Shown: positions 10,019 to 20,233, counted from the stretch's first letter. The stretch is DNA of 64,000 bases from Pseudomonas extremaustralis (GCF_900102035.1 NZ_LT629689.1:4959001-5023000); one strand, 5' to 3'. Notes: generated by a model from the sequence alone, not told the origin. Translations and numbers: made by a program.

Positions 10019-12316
10019 TCACGGCACAAACTCCACCCTCAACCCCCGGCTCGCATTCCGCCCCTGATCGTCACTGACCCGCAGCCGATACTCTCCCGAT
10101 TTGCCCGGTCGCCAGTTCAACGTCGCGTGCGGCGGGCCCTGGCCGATCAGGGTTTGGTCGGCGAACCAGTACAGTATCGTCGCGTCGCTGGCCGCATTGG
10201 CGTTCAGCGGGATGCTTTCCTGGGGTTGGGACAGGCGCAGTTGGTAGCTCACTTGGGTCAGCGGCGAGCGGATTTGCGGCGCTTCGCTCGGGTCGCTGGT
10301 GCGGTTGGGCTGGCAGTTTTTCATCACCGTCGGCGGTGTGCGTCGGGGCAGGCCGGCTGCGCGGTACAGGCGTTGTACGTCACTGGGCCAGAACTCGAAG
10401 ACTTCCTCGCGGGTGTATTGCGGATCGAATGGCGGGCACGCGGCCTTGCCGGTGCGGGTGTCGATCAGCACCGGGCGGTGCAGGTTGGACACGCGAATCG
10501 GGGACACGCCGGGGATGTACCAGGTCTTGCGGGTTTGCGGACACCAGTGGTTGGGCAGTTCGCCCGAGGCGGCGCAGACGTCGATGCGCACCAGCCCGGC
10601 GGGTGGCTTGTCGGCTTTGATCACCACGTTGGGCAAGGCCAGGGGCAGGGCGTCGGCGATGCGGAAGAACAGCGGCGCGGCGGTCTTGGCGCCGATGAAG
10701 GCCGGATTCGGGCGCCCGTCGAAGTTACCCACCCACACCACCAGCACGTATGGGCCGACCAGGCCGGCGCTCCACGCGTCGTGAAAGCCCCAGGAGGTGC
10801 CGGTTTTCCAGGCGGTGCGCCAGTGGCGTGGGGGTAAACCATCCGGACGCGGGTTGCGCCGCAGCATGTCGCGCAGCATAAACGCGGCTTGGGGGGTGAG
10901 CAGTTGCGGGCCGATGGATTGGGGTTGCTCCTGCAAGTAGCGCAATGGCCGCAGGTGTCCATCGCCGGCCAGCATTACATACAGACGCGCCAATTCTTCC
11001 GGGGTCATCTCGCCGCCGCCGAGGGCCAGGGCCAGGCCATAGTGGCTCTCGTCGCGCAGGCCTTTGATGCCGGCGCGTTGCAGCAAACCGTACAGTGACG
11101 GCGACTTGACCTGGCTGGCCAGCCACACCGCGGGGATATTGCGACTACGGATCAATGCATCCCGCGCTGTCAGCGGCCCGACAAAACTGCCGTCGAAATT
11201 CTCCGGTTGGAAGTAGCCGAAGTTACTGGGTAGATCCTTGAGGATACTCATGGGGTGGATCACGCCTTGATCCAGCGCGAGCCCGTACAGAAACGGCTTG
11301 AGTGTCGACCCCGGCGAGCGTCGCGCCAGCATGCCATTGACCTGGCCATGGATGCCTGTGGATAAGTAATCCGCTGAACCCACTAGGGCCTTGACGCTCT
11401 GGTCGCGGCTGTCGATCAGGATGGCCGTGGCGTTTTCCACACCGCTGCTGCGTCGTTCGGCGATAAAGCCGGTGATCAGGCGTTCGAGCAATTGCTGCAA
11501 CGGCAGGTTGAGGGTGCTGTTCAATTCGTTGCCGGTCTGGGACGCCAGCAGTTGTTCGCTCAGGTGTGGCGCCAGAAACGGGATCTGCTGGCGGTTGCGT
11601 GCTTCCAGGGGCAGGTCGAGCAGGCTGTCGTTGCGCGGGTCCTGTGGATAACTTGCGCGCCAGTCGTTCATCAAACGCAGCCGCGCGTTTTGCAGTGAGG
11701 GCCCGAAGCGCGCGCGTCGTCCTGGCTGTTGCGGGATCACCGCCAGCGCCAAGGCTTCAGACAACGACAACTGTGCCGCCGACTTGCCAAAGTAGATGCG
11801 GCTGGCGGCCTCGGCGCCTTCGATATTGCCACCCATGGGCGCCAGGTTCAGGTAGGCCTCAAGAATGTCGTGCTTGCTGTAGCGCGCTTCCAGCCACACT
11901 GCCAAGGCTATCTGCTGCAACTTGCCTGGGACTTGGCGCGTGTTCAGGTCCCACAGGCGTCGCGCCAGTTGCATGCTCAAGGTCGAACCGCCCTGGCGCT
12001 GGCCGCCGCTGTAGGTGGCCAGCGCCGCGCGCAGCAACGCCGGGGGATTGATCCCCGGGTGCCAGTAGAAATTGCGGTCTTCCTTGAGCAGCAGCGCCTC
12101 GACCAGAGACGGCGAAATGCGCTCCAGCGGTAGCCAGAGGCGATATTGCCCGTCATCGGCCAGGGTCATGCGCAGCAGCGAGCCGTCGTCGGCCAGCACC
12201 ACCCGTGATGAAGTCACGGCCTGTTCCAGCGGCGCATGGGGCCACAGCCGCAGCCCCGCCAGCACCAGCGCCGCCGCCAGCAGCGGCGTCAGGTATTTAC
12301 GGCTTGGTAATTTCAA
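10019..12316 (-). CDS. pbpC: Penicillin-binding protein 1C
   Basis: A 765-residue bifunctional peptidoglycan synthase with an N-terminal signal anchor (YLTPLLAAALVLAGLRLW). The GT51 transglycosylase domain contains LLLKEDRNFYWHPGINPPALLRA and GGSTLSMQLARRL. The transpeptidase domain shows the serine motif SPGSTLKPF, SRN and KTGTSWGFHDAW. A C-terminal BiPBP_C domain has paired cysteines (CAASGELPNHWCPQ) and an Ig-like end. It overlaps the end of the upstream alpha-2-macroglobulin gene by 20 bases, so the two are translated together, as in the yfhM-pbpC pair of enterobacteria. There the macroglobulin is thought to protect a cell whose wall is being breached while PbpC repairs it. Confidence 0.95.
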   Translation of the reverse strand: MKLPSRKYLTPLLAAALVLAGLRLWPHAPLEQAVTSSRVVLADDGSLLRMTLADDGQYRLWLPLERISPSLVEALLLKEDRNFYWHPGINPPALLRAALATYSGGQRQGGSTLSMQLARRLWDLNTRQVPGKLQQIALAVWLEARYSKHDILEAYLNLAPMGGNIEGAEAASRIYFGKSAAQLSLSEALALAVIPQQPGRRARFGPSLQNARLRLMNDWRASYPQDPRNDSLLDLPLEARNRQQIPFLAPHLSEQLLASQTGNELNSTLNLPLQQLLERLITGFIAERRSSGVENATAILIDSRDQSVKALVGSADYLSTGIHGQVNGMLARRSPGSTLKPFLYGLALDQGVIHPMSILKDLPSNFGYFQPENFDGSFVGPLTARDALIRSRNIPAVWLASQVKSPSLYGLLQRAGIKGLRDESHYGLALALGGGEMTPEELARLYVMLAGDGHLRPLRYLQEQPQSIGPQLLTPQAAFMLRDMLRRNPRPDGLPPRHWRTAWKTGTSWGFHDAWSAGLVGPYVLVVWVGNFDGRPNPAFIGAKTAAPLFFRIADALPLALPNVVIKADKPPAGLVRIDVCAASGELPNHWCPQTRKTWYIPGVSPIRVSNLHRPVLIDTRTGKAACPPFDPQYTREEVFEFWPSDVQRLYRAAGLPRRTPPTVMKNCQPNRTSDPSEAPQIRSPLTQVSYQLRLSQPQESIPLNANAASDATILYWFADQTLIGQGPPHATLNWRPGKSGEYRLRVSDDQGRNASRGLRVEFVP

Positions 12317-15300
12317 GCTGGCCTACGTTGCCGCGCCCTTGCAGGGTGGTTTCGTACATGCCTTCGGCATAGGCCGGTGGCGTATTGAAGGTACCGGCGT
12401 TGGTGGCGCGTACGCGATAGACGAAGGTGCCTACGTCACGCAGCGCGGTGCCGTACAACACTACTCGATCATCGCGCACGTCCACGTAGTCCGGTTGCCA
12501 GTTGCTCAGCTCGGTTTCGCCGATGGGCGCTTGCCAGGCGTCCGCTTCCTGGTTGTCTTCTTCCACGTACTCGGACTCGGAATCTTCGCTTTCCTCACTG
12601 CTAGCGGCTTCGGGCTCCGGCGGCAAGTTATACACAGGCTCGACGCCCCCCGGCAGCAGGTCGACCACCGCCACCTGCTGGACCTGGTCGCGGTCAGTCG
12701 CGCGCAGGCGCAGGCGCACCAGGAACTCATCGCCCACCGCGACTTTGCTCACCGGCTCGCCTTTGAGGTCGAGGTATTCGTGGATGATTTCCAGGCCCTT
12801 GTTGATCGGCTTGAGCTTGGCGCCCTTGTCGAAACCGGCTTCGCTGAGCATGAAGAACGCAGCCGGGCCGTCGGATTTTTCCATCACCAGCTTTTGCGTG
12901 GCGCCCGGTACGGCGGCGCGCGGTGGCTGGCCGGCCATCTTCAGCAGTTGTTGCTGCTTGTCGCCCAGCCACGCGGTGGCCTTGAGGGTCATGTCGCTTT
13001 GCGCACGTTGGCCGTAGTTATCCAGGGCGCGCAGCAACAGGGCCGCCGACAGCGAGTTGTAGCGCTGTTCGTTGAGACGCTTGCCGAGTTTATCCAGCAG
13101 GGCGGTGGGCACATCGTCGAGCAGCTCGGGGAAGTGGCGTGCCAGCAGGTGCAAGTGCTCGGCATCGTGCACCAGCGGGTCGTAATACAGGCCGTCGCTG
13201 TCCCACTTATCCACAAGGGCGCGCCATGGAACCTTGCGGAACAACGTATCGGCCTGGCGATCCTGCTTGAGCAGTTTGTAGCTGGCAGCCAGGTAGGCGG
13301 CGCCCAGGTCGTTCTGCCAACTGTCCTTGAAGTAGTTTTCGTAACGCTCGCGGATATCACTCAACGCGCCGCTGACGAGAATTCCCTGACGGCTCAGCAG
13401 GTAACTGGCGTAGGCGCGGTTGCGCAATTCCGACAAGCCTTCGCTCGGGCCGTTGGCCAGGTCTGTCAGATAGGTATTGGCGCGCACCAGCAGGTCTTCC
13501 GGCACCGGCAGCCCGCGCTCCTTGGCTTCGATCAGGAAGTCGGTGGCGTACAGGCTGGCGTAAGGTGCCACGTCCGGGTTGGCCGCCCACAAACCAAAGC
13601 CGCCGGCCTGGTTCTGGCGCTGGCGCAGCATGCGCACTGCACTGTTGAAGGCCTGTTCGGCCTCGGGTGCATTGCCGCCCCAAATCAACGCGGGCATGGC
13701 CTTGGACACCAACTGCTCGGTGCAGGCATAACCATAGTCGTCCAGGTAATGCTTGAGGCCGTTGGCCCATACCAGCGGCGAGGCGGCCACGCCCAATTGC
13801 ACGTCGCGCAGTTGGCTGAACAGTTCACGGGTGGGCTTGAGCTCTTTGCTGGCGCTGTCGAAACGGCCCAGGCTCAAGGCCACGCGATGCGCGCTCAAGG
13901 GCCGGATCGAGGTGGTTTCGGCGACCTGAATGCGTTTGCCATCCGGCAATACCGCGACAAAACGCAGGTCCGCCGAGCCGAGGGTCTCGCCGACCTTGAT
14001 CTTGAATTCGGCGGTGCCTTCCTTGCGCGGTTGTAGCGACAAGGTGCTGGCCTTATCGCCCTGCACCACCAGGCCGTCGCTGGTCTGCACTTCAAACTTC
14101 ACATCCGCTGCGGCGTCGAGGTTGCTGAACACCCCGGCGCTGACGTTGAACACATCGCCCGGCGCCACAAAGGCCGGCACGTTTGGCGTGATGACGATGG
14201 GTCCGCGCACGTCGGTGCTGGCTTCGCTGACACCGACGCTGTCGCTGTCCACAGCCACCGCAAACAAGCGCAGCTTGCCGTTGAAGCTGTCCGGCACTTG
14301 GTAGTGCAGCACGGTTTCACCGGCGGGCAGGTCCACCAGCCCGGACCACCAGGCCACCGGCGGCTGATGTTTGCGTTTGAACGGGTTCAGATGGTTGGCC
14401 AGGGCGCCTTCGGTATCGCCACCGGGCGCTGCCCCACTGAGCAGGCGGCTGAATTCCGGCAGGATCAGGTCAAGGATCTGACTGGTGCCGACTTCCAGTG
14501 CGCGCTTTTGGAAGAAGAAGCCCAACGGGTCAGGCGTCTGGTAGCGCGCCACCTGCAAGATGCCTTCGTCCACCGCATACACCACCGCGCGACCCGGGCG
14601 GTCGGCGTTGACCTTGATGTCCAGGGTCTGACCCGGCTCGATCTTCGCCGGGCCTTCGACCTTCAGCGCCATGCGCCGCGCATCCAGGTTGATGCTGAAC
14701 GGCACCACGCCGTAGGACAGCGGGCTCATATAGACCTCGGACGAACCGATGTCTCGCACGAACTGCACGTTGACGTAGGCATTGCCCTCAAGCCCCGCAG
14801 GCACGCGGATATGTTGCACGCTGTTGGTGCTGTCGGCCTTGAACCACTGCTGGGTGTAGACCTTGTCGCGTTCGATGGTGATCAGGCCGGCACCGGTGTA
14901 GGGCGCGCGAATGCTGATGGCGATCTCATCCCCCGTGGCGTAGCTGCGTTTATCCAGGCGCAGTTGCAGCTCGGCGTTGCGTTCCAGGGAGCGCGCAGTG
15001 TTGCCACGTCCGGCTACGCTGTAGTCGATCTGATTGAGCAGGTTGCCGTTGGCGTCCTTGAGTTGCAGGGTGAAATCCCCCGGCGTACTGGTGTTCAAGG
15101 TCTGCTTGGCGCCGTCCTTGGTCATCACCAATGGCGAGGCTGGCTGGCTGATGTTCTTGATGCGCGATTCGTACTTGTAGGTGCCGTTGGATTGTTTCAC
15201 CAGCACCGACACGTAACGGTGCTCGACTACTTCGCTGGTCAAGCCGTCCACCGCCAGCGGCGTGAGGTCTGGCGCGACGGCCAGCCATTGCACCTGGCGC

Positions 15301-18110
15301 GGCGCATCCTTGGCGACGTATGACAGCGAATCCTGACTTTTCACACCCACTAGATAGGGTGCGGACGACACCAGCAAGGCACTTTGCGCGGCCACATTGC
15401 GGCCACCTTCGGCTTCGAACACCTGGGCCATGACCTGCAGGCGATAGGTGCTGTTGGCGAAGCGTTGCAGGTTGAGGTCGAGCACGGCCTGGCCGTTGTC
15501 GTCGACGCTGGTTTCGGCCAGGTCTTCGCTGCTGGCGTCTTCCAGGGCGTCATTGAGGCGGAAGCGGTAATCCGGGTAACGGTCGAACGCCGCCAGCGTC
15601 GGGCTCAGGGACATTTTTGCGCTGACACGGCGACCTGCCGCTGGCGCGCCGAACAGGTGCATGGCAGTGACTTTGGCCACCACTTGGTCCGGTGCAATCC
15701 AGCCCAGCACCGGCGTGTCATGCAGGCTCAGGCTGACTTTCATACGGTCCGGCTCGAAGTCGCGGACCTTGAAGCTGACGCTGCCCAGGTCGGTGCGGGT
15801 CTGCTTCTGACCAATCAACTGCAGGGTTGCGGTGTAGTCCCCGGCGGGGGCCACTTCGCTGCTGGGGAAATCAAAGGTTTCAAAACCGCTGGCGGACAGC
15901 TTCAACGGCTGGCGAATCACCTCGAGGCCACGCGGATCGGTGATTTGCAGCTCCACCGGCAGGCCTTGCAGGGCGCCTTTCCAGTTGCCGCTGCGCACGA
16001 TCATGCCCAGGTGCGCGGTCTCGCCTGGACGGTACAGGCCGCGGTCGGTGAACAGGTAGGCGCTGAGGCGATCAATCGCACCGTCTTCTTCCAAACCGCC
16101 TACGTCGAAGCGCGATAAATCCAGTTGTTGGGACTGACGGGCAATGGGCAGGAACGATTGGTCATTGCCGCGACTGACCACATACATCAGCGGCGTTTTC
16201 TCACGGCGCAATTCATCCAGCTTGGCGAAATGCGCGTGGCCTTCGGCGTCGGTGTGGCCGCTGGCGACCGGTAAGCCATTGCGACCGATGATATCGACCT
16301 GGGCGTCGGACACCGGCGAACCGCTGCCGATGGACTGCACGTACACATCGTGGCTGCCGTCGCTGGAGCGCTTGGCGATGATGCCGAGGTCAGTGACCAC
16401 GATAAAACGCAGGTCGCTGGTACTGCTGCGCGAGTAGTCGAAAGTGCGTTCGGCCGGGTCATCCTGAGGGCTGAGCTTGAGCACGAAAATACCGCGACGA
16501 CCGCCGTTGGCGGTGAGGTAGTGGCTCAGGTCCACATTGTCGTAGACGGTTTTCGCCGGGTCCGAGGATGACAACGGAATATCCAGGGACTGACGCTCGA
16601 CCATGCGATCGAAATATTCGTTGCCGAAGTTGGGCCGGGAGAAACTGCCGCTGCTCTGGTCCACCAAATGCTGCAATTGGTTGGGCAGCAGGCGCGCGAT
16701 TTCCACGTGGGCGCCGGGCACGCCACGGGCCATGAAGCCCAGGCGTTTTTCTCCGGTAAGGCTGAGCAGGGCGCCGTCGGACAGGAACTGCAACGTGCGC
16801 GGATAGGCCGGCATGCTGATCAGGGACGCGGTGGGATTTTTCGCCAGGTAGCCGCCGATGGCTTCCAGGTTCGCGGGCACGCGCACATACAGTGCGCGAC
16901 CGGCCGGAGCCTTGAACTTAAAGGCATGCAGGGTATTCAGCGGTTCGACGCTGGGCACGTGGGTCAGGTTGACCTTGGTGCTGCGGGCGAGCAGGGCATC
17001 GTCGATGTCGTTGCTGTTGTAGGGGCGCGTGTCGTCCTCGGCTTTTTCCGGCAGCAGCCAGGCCTGAACCTTACCGGCGATGGTGTCATCGGCTACCGCG
17101 CTGGAGCTGCTGAACATCAGCACCGGTTCGGGTTCGCCACGTTCGTTGTCGACAAAACTCACTTGGGCTGCGGTAAACGTCAGGCGGTAGCGCCCAGGCA
17201 CGGTGACTTCGGCCACCAATGGCGCGTTGCTGGCATTGCCGCCGTCGCGGGCTTTGATGCCTTCGTCGAGCTTGGCGCTGACGGGCGTGCTTTCCAACGG
17301 AGTGGCCAGGGCGGCGGAGCGTACATAGGCATTGAGCCGGGTGTCGTCGAAGCTGATGTCCGGACGGTTGGGTAGCTGGGCGTCGCGGTAGGCGAGGCCT
17401 TTGCCGAGGGTGATCGAAACCCGCTTGCGCAGGCTTTCTTCGTCGACCGGGTGAGAAAAGCGGAACGTCGCCACCAGCTGTTTCAGCGTCGGATTGGACG
17501 GGTCCTGGTACAACTCGTTCTGCGCAAGGCTGGCGCGGAACGGTTGGGTGGAGAACTGGCTGCTGTACTGGTTGAGCAAGATGCCGTCGGCGAGCAGGGT
17601 TTTCTTCGACAGATCGAGGGTGTAATGGGCGTCGATGGGCCAGTCTTTCTCCGGCGTGAACACCAGCGTGCGGTCATCGGACCAGCGCCAGGCACCGGCC
17701 ACAGTGGGTTTGAGCATAATGCCGTCGGTGACCGGCTTGCCTATCGCCGCCAGGGGGGCGACGGACTCGGCAAAACGCACCTGCAAGTTATCCACAGCCG
17801 CGGGTTGCTGGGTGTAGTCGGTCAGGTTCGGTTTGTGCAGCGAATAGCCCACGGTGTGCGGCTGCGGCAGGTTGGCGTACCAGTGCCAGCCATAGAAACC
17901 GGCAGCGGCCAGCAGCACCAGGCCCACTGCGCCGGCGCCCGCCTGGCGTGGATAAGCACGGGCTTTGTTGCCCAGGTTCGCCAAGCCATGGCCGATGGCA
18001 CGCAGCCAGAACGGCGGATGCCATTGGCCGAACACGGCACCCGCCACAGTCATTAACGCACCGGATAAACGGCGAAAGATCGTTTTTAACGCGTCGAGCA
18101 TGGTAGGCAT
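12297..18110 (-). CDS. yfhM: Bacterial alpha-2-macroglobulin, membrane-anchored, with thioester motif
   Basis: A 1937-residue periplasmic protease trap, longer than E. coli ECAM/YfhM (about 1650). The N-terminus is cytoplasmic and basic and is followed by one membrane segment at about residues 57-75 (AGAVGLVLLAAAGFYGWHW). It is therefore anchored by a transmembrane helix, not as a lipoprotein. Strings of macroglobulin domains follow, including the MG2 region SAYLFTDRGLYRPGETAHLG. The thioester tetrad CTEQ lies at residues 1463-1466 in the complement-like helical domain. After about residue 1820 there is an acidic linker (EEDNQEADAW) and a receptor-type domain. A second ATG at 18101 has better spacing from AGGGA and may be the true start. 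Confidence 0.93.
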   Translation of the reverse strand: MPTMLDALKTIFRRLSGALMTVAGAVFGQWHPPFWLRAIGHGLANLGNKARAYPRQAGAGAVGLVLLAAAGFYGWHWYANLPQPHTVGYSLHKPNLTDYTQQPAAVDNLQVRFAESVAPLAAIGKPVTDGIMLKPTVAGAWRWSDDRTLVFTPEKDWPIDAHYTLDLSKKTLLADGILLNQYSSQFSTQPFRASLAQNELYQDPSNPTLKQLVATFRFSHPVDEESLRKRVSITLGKGLAYRDAQLPNRPDISFDDTRLNAYVRSAALATPLESTPVSAKLDEGIKARDGGNASNAPLVAEVTVPGRYRLTFTAAQVSFVDNERGEPEPVLMFSSSSAVADDTIAGKVQAWLLPEKAEDDTRPYNSNDIDDALLARSTKVNLTHVPSVEPLNTLHAFKFKAPAGRALYVRVPANLEAIGGYLAKNPTASLISMPAYPRTLQFLSDGALLSLTGEKRLGFMARGVPGAHVEIARLLPNQLQHLVDQSSGSFSRPNFGNEYFDRMVERQSLDIPLSSSDPAKTVYDNVDLSHYLTANGGRRGIFVLKLSPQDDPAERTFDYSRSSTSDLRFIVVTDLGIIAKRSSDGSHDVYVQSIGSGSPVSDAQVDIIGRNGLPVASGHTDAEGHAHFAKLDELRREKTPLMYVVSRGNDQSFLPIARQSQQLDLSRFDVGGLEEDGAIDRLSAYLFTDRGLYRPGETAHLGMIVRSGNWKGALQGLPVELQITDPRGLEVIRQPLKLSASGFETFDFPSSEVAPAGDYTATLQLIGQKQTRTDLGSVSFKVRDFEPDRMKVSLSLHDTPVLGWIAPDQVVAKVTAMHLFGAPAAGRRVSAKMSLSPTLAAFDRYPDYRFRLNDALEDASSEDLAETSVDDNGQAVLDLNLQRFANSTYRLQVMAQVFEAEGGRNVAAQSALLVSSAPYLVGVKSQDSLSYVAKDAPRQVQWLAVAPDLTPLAVDGLTSEVVEHRYVSVLVKQSNGTYKYESRIKNISQPASPLVMTKDGAKQTLNTSTPGDFTLQLKDANGNLLNQIDYSVAGRGNTARSLERNAELQLRLDKRSYATGDEIAISIRAPYTGAGLITIERDKVYTQQWFKADSTNSVQHIRVPAGLEGNAYVNVQFVRDIGSSEVYMSPLSYGVVPFSINLDARRMALKVEGPAKIEPGQTLDIKVNADRPGRAVVYAVDEGILQVARYQTPDPLGFFFQKRALEVGTSQILDLILPEFSRLLSGAAPGGDTEGALANHLNPFKRKHQPPVAWWSGLVDLPAGETVLHYQVPDSFNGKLRLFAVAVDSDSVGVSEASTDVRGPIVITPNVPAFVAPGDVFNVSAGVFSNLDAAADVKFEVQTSDGLVVQGDKASTLSLQPRKEGTAEFKIKVGETLGSADLRFVAVLPDGKRIQVAETTSIRPLSAHRVALSLGRFDSASKELKPTRELFSQLRDVQLGVAASPLVWANGLKHYLDDYGYACTEQLVSKAMPALIWGGNAPEAEQAFNSAVRMLRQRQNQAGGFGLWAANPDVAPYASLYATDFLIEAKERGLPVPEDLLVRANTYLTDLANGPSEGLSELRNRAYASYLLSRQGILVSGALSDIRERYENYFKDSWQNDLGAAYLAASYKLLKQDRQADTLFRKVPWRALVDKWDSDGLYYDPLVHDAEHLHLLARHFPELLDDVPTALLDKLGKRLNEQRYNSLSAALLLRALDNYGQRAQSDMTLKATAWLGDKQQQLLKMAGQPPRAAVPGATQKLVMEKSDGPAAFFMLSEAGFDKGAKLKPINKGLEIIHEYLDLKGEPVSKVAVGDEFLVRLRLRATDRDQVQQVAVVDLLPGGVEPVYNLPPEPEAASSEESEDSESEYVEEDNQEADAWQAPIGETELSNWQPDYVDVRDDRVVLYGTALRDVGTFVYRVRATNAGTFNTPPAYAEGMYETTLQGRGNVGQLEITKP

Positions 18111-18242
18111 CCCTGGCTAAGTGCGGCGTATCTTACACGCGTCTTTAAGACAAAAGAGGGGGGGGATACGCTGCACAGCGGGTACTCCTTTGCGGTCCCG
18201 GTAGACCAGAGCATTTCCTTGACGCGCCTTGGTTGATGAGGG

Positions 18243-18725
18243 TCAGTCGTGTCCTTTGTTGATTAGGCAAAATGCCAGACCACCGGCGCAGTGGTCACCT
18301 AAATACTGGATCACCACCTCAGCATTTGGGTGGAATGTGTGACCAAGGCGGAACGCATCCCAGCCTCCAGTGACGCCAATCGGTGGCGGCAGCTTCGCGG
18401 GGCCTTTTGACTGGTAGGGCTCCCCAAGCAATGTGCGAACACTGGCCTGGCTCATCTTGTGGGTAAAGGGATTGGGCAGTTCACCCGTATACACCGGGTC
18501 GCCATCAACGAGCGCTGAAAGAGTGATAACGATTCGTTCCAGCCTGTGTGTTTCAGCCCAGAACCACAATTCAATTCCCGGCGCCGGTTTCTGGATCAGA
18601 TCCTCATTTTCCCCCTCGGTAAACAGTGGGACAGGTGGCGCGCCACGGACCAAACCGTCTGCGAGAAGTGCCTCGTAAGTGCACCCCAATCCCTTGATCA
18701 GGCGATTGATTGTCACTGCTTCCAT
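18243..18725 (-). CDS. Putative immunity protein (DUF6392-like) for the adjacent PAAR/pyocin effector
   Basis: A 160-residue soluble protein beginning EAVTINRLIKGLGCTYEALL, with no signal peptide, which fits a cytoplasmic immunity protein for a nuclease toxin. The start ATG shares its first base with the last base of the upstream stop codon (TGATG at 18723-18727), and AGGGG lies about 9 bases before it, so it is translationally coupled to the toxin gene. An ATG three codons upstream is in frame but lacks that spacing. Its family resembles DUF6392 proteins found next to S-type pyocin-domain toxins in Pseudomonas. The immunity role is inferred from position and family. Confidence 0.75.
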   Translation of the reverse strand: MEAVTINRLIKGLGCTYEALLADGLVRGAPPVPLFTEGENEDLIQKPAPGIELWFWAETHRLERIVITLSALVDGDPVYTGELPNPFTHKMSQASVRTLLGEPYQSKGPAKLPPPIGVTGGWDAFRLGHTFHPNAEVVIQYLGDHCAGGLAFCLINKGHD

Positions 18726-20233
18726 CAGTACCACCCCTGTTCTTCGTTGATCTCGTGCATTCTGACTCGGGCCGTTTCCAGGTCTGTCTCAGTAAATCCC
18801 TCTTCCAGCATATAGGGCTTGATCGCATCAAAATTACTGTCTACGGCTGCTCGAAGATCATCGGCGTCCGAGAGCTGCTTGGTCCGGGTGTTTCTCCCGC
18901 CATAGGTTTCGCTGAACTTCTGATGAACCTTGGTCGGAATCGCAACGCTCGCCACTTTCTTCAAGAATTCATCCGCTTGTTTCTGGGTCAGGGTTCTGAA
19001 GTTTGCTTCCAGGTAGCGACGAATAGCTGCCTGTGACGGCATATGGTCTACCTGTTGACCGTCGCGCAACCTCCCGGTGAAAGCGGCATAGACATCTACT
19101 TCCAGCGGTCTGACGACCGGTTTGGCGAATACCAGGTACAGCGGCGGCACACCAGAGTCTGCGGGGAAAACCAGGATGCAGTCCTGCCAGGTCAGATCGT
19201 CTGAGGCTGGATAGACTTCAATCTGGCTGTCGATGTTTTCAGTGACTGGGTGAACCAGGATGTTCTCCAGCGCGTTGGTGACGCCTGGATAGGTGGTTGG
19301 AGTTTGCACTACGGGAGCGTTACCGGGTGTCCAGATAACGGTGATGCCGTTGAGCTCGGCTTCCATGGCGCTTCGATCTTTGTTCCAGTCGACATCGACC
19401 ACCGGCACGCTATCCATGCCAGAGGACGCACTGGTGTGAATGCCGTACACCCGCATGATGCCTTCAGCATCACGCCGGAACTGAAAGCGCACTCGGGTTG
19501 GGGCCATCGTCATCCCGCGCAGCTGTTCCTCGGTCAGAGTCGAATCGCCAATGCGGGTAGGCCAAAACGCTACTAGCAGGGTGCTTGCTACTGTGCCCGC
19601 CGCTGCAGCAGCACCCCGTAGACTCCAAGTGCCGAGCGTTTCAAGCGCAGCCTGTCCGGCTACCCTGCCAAGGGTTGCGCCTTCTGTGCTGGCAATAGCC
19701 GTCGACCCCATCACCACGGCCTGACCAAAGTTGGCCACAGGCTCAATCACGGTGCCTGCCTCGGTTGACGCCGGTGGTACGGTGCAGGTTTTGGCAAACA
19801 CGCAGAGTCTTGACGGCTTATAGCCGCTTAGATTGTTGGTGGGGATACCAATCGTGAATTCGCTTTTATACGACCCATCGCTGATTGCTTTAGCCCAGAT
19901 GTGAGTCGCCGCCTGGGCTTGAGCGGCAAAATCAGGAGCAATGGCAACGCTTGTATCTTCAGCGGCCATGGTGCTGGTTTGGGTGGAAATAAGCCGGTTG
20001 CTACCAAAAGGGCAGCCACATTGGACGACATGACCATGGGTCGCGATAGCGACGAACTCGTCGATAAAGGTGGGGTTACCTTCAGCGATAAATCCCATCG
20101 AACTGCATTTTGGGCACCACACCGGATCGCTGATACGTGCTGCTTTTTTGTATTCGATGGTGGTGTTTGTGGAACCCTTAACGACTTTCCCGCCAGTGGT
20201 CGTGGGGTCCCCTTCCCTGATAACAAAAACCAT
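18725..20233 (-). CDS. PAAR / S-type pyocin domain effector with putative C-terminal nuclease toxin
   Basis: A 502-residue modular toxin. Residues 1-90 form a PAAR domain (IREGDPTTTGGKVVKGS; CPKC; VAIATHGHVVQCGCPFGS), the spike tip of a type VI secretion system. Then come an Ala/Gly-rich linker and an S-type pyocin domain (about 240-390, ending DSGVPPLYLVFAKP). The 100-residue tail has a DHMPS motif (D396, H397) and a VHQKFSETYGGRN motif (H437) and ends INEEQGWY. The two His motifs suggest an HNH-like or related nuclease; the enzymatic class is not proven. The ATG at 20233 is chosen because the PAAR sequence starts there; a TTG 13 codons upstream is less likely. No other type VI genes are nearby, so this is an orphan effector island of lower GC. 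Confidence 0.82.
   Translation of the reverse strand: MVFVIREGDPTTTGGKVVKGSTNTTIEYKKAARISDPVWCPKCSSMGFIAEGNPTFIDEFVAIATHGHVVQCGCPFGSNRLISTQTSTMAAEDTSVAIAPDFAAQAQAATHIWAKAISDGSYKSEFTIGIPTNNLSGYKPSRLCVFAKTCTVPPASTEAGTVIEPVANFGQAVVMGSTAIASTEGATLGRVAGQAALETLGTWSLRGAAAAAGTVASTLLVAFWPTRIGDSTLTEEQLRGMTMAPTRVRFQFRRDAEGIMRVYGIHTSASSGMDSVPVVDVDWNKDRSAMEAELNGITVIWTPGNAPVVQTPTTYPGVTNALENILVHPVTENIDSQIEVYPASDDLTWQDCILVFPADSGVPPLYLVFAKPVVRPLEVDVYAAFTGRLRDGQQVDHMPSQAAIRRYLEANFRTLTQKQADEFLKKVASVAIPTKVHQKFSETYGGRNTRTKQLSDADDLRAAVDSNFDAIKPYMLEEGFTETDLETARVRMHEINEEQGWY

Noticed and set aside
12072..14036. Long plus-strand open frame antisense to pbpC/macroglobulin
   Set aside because: High-GC shadow of the real minus-strand genes, with no ribosome binding site or recognisable domain.
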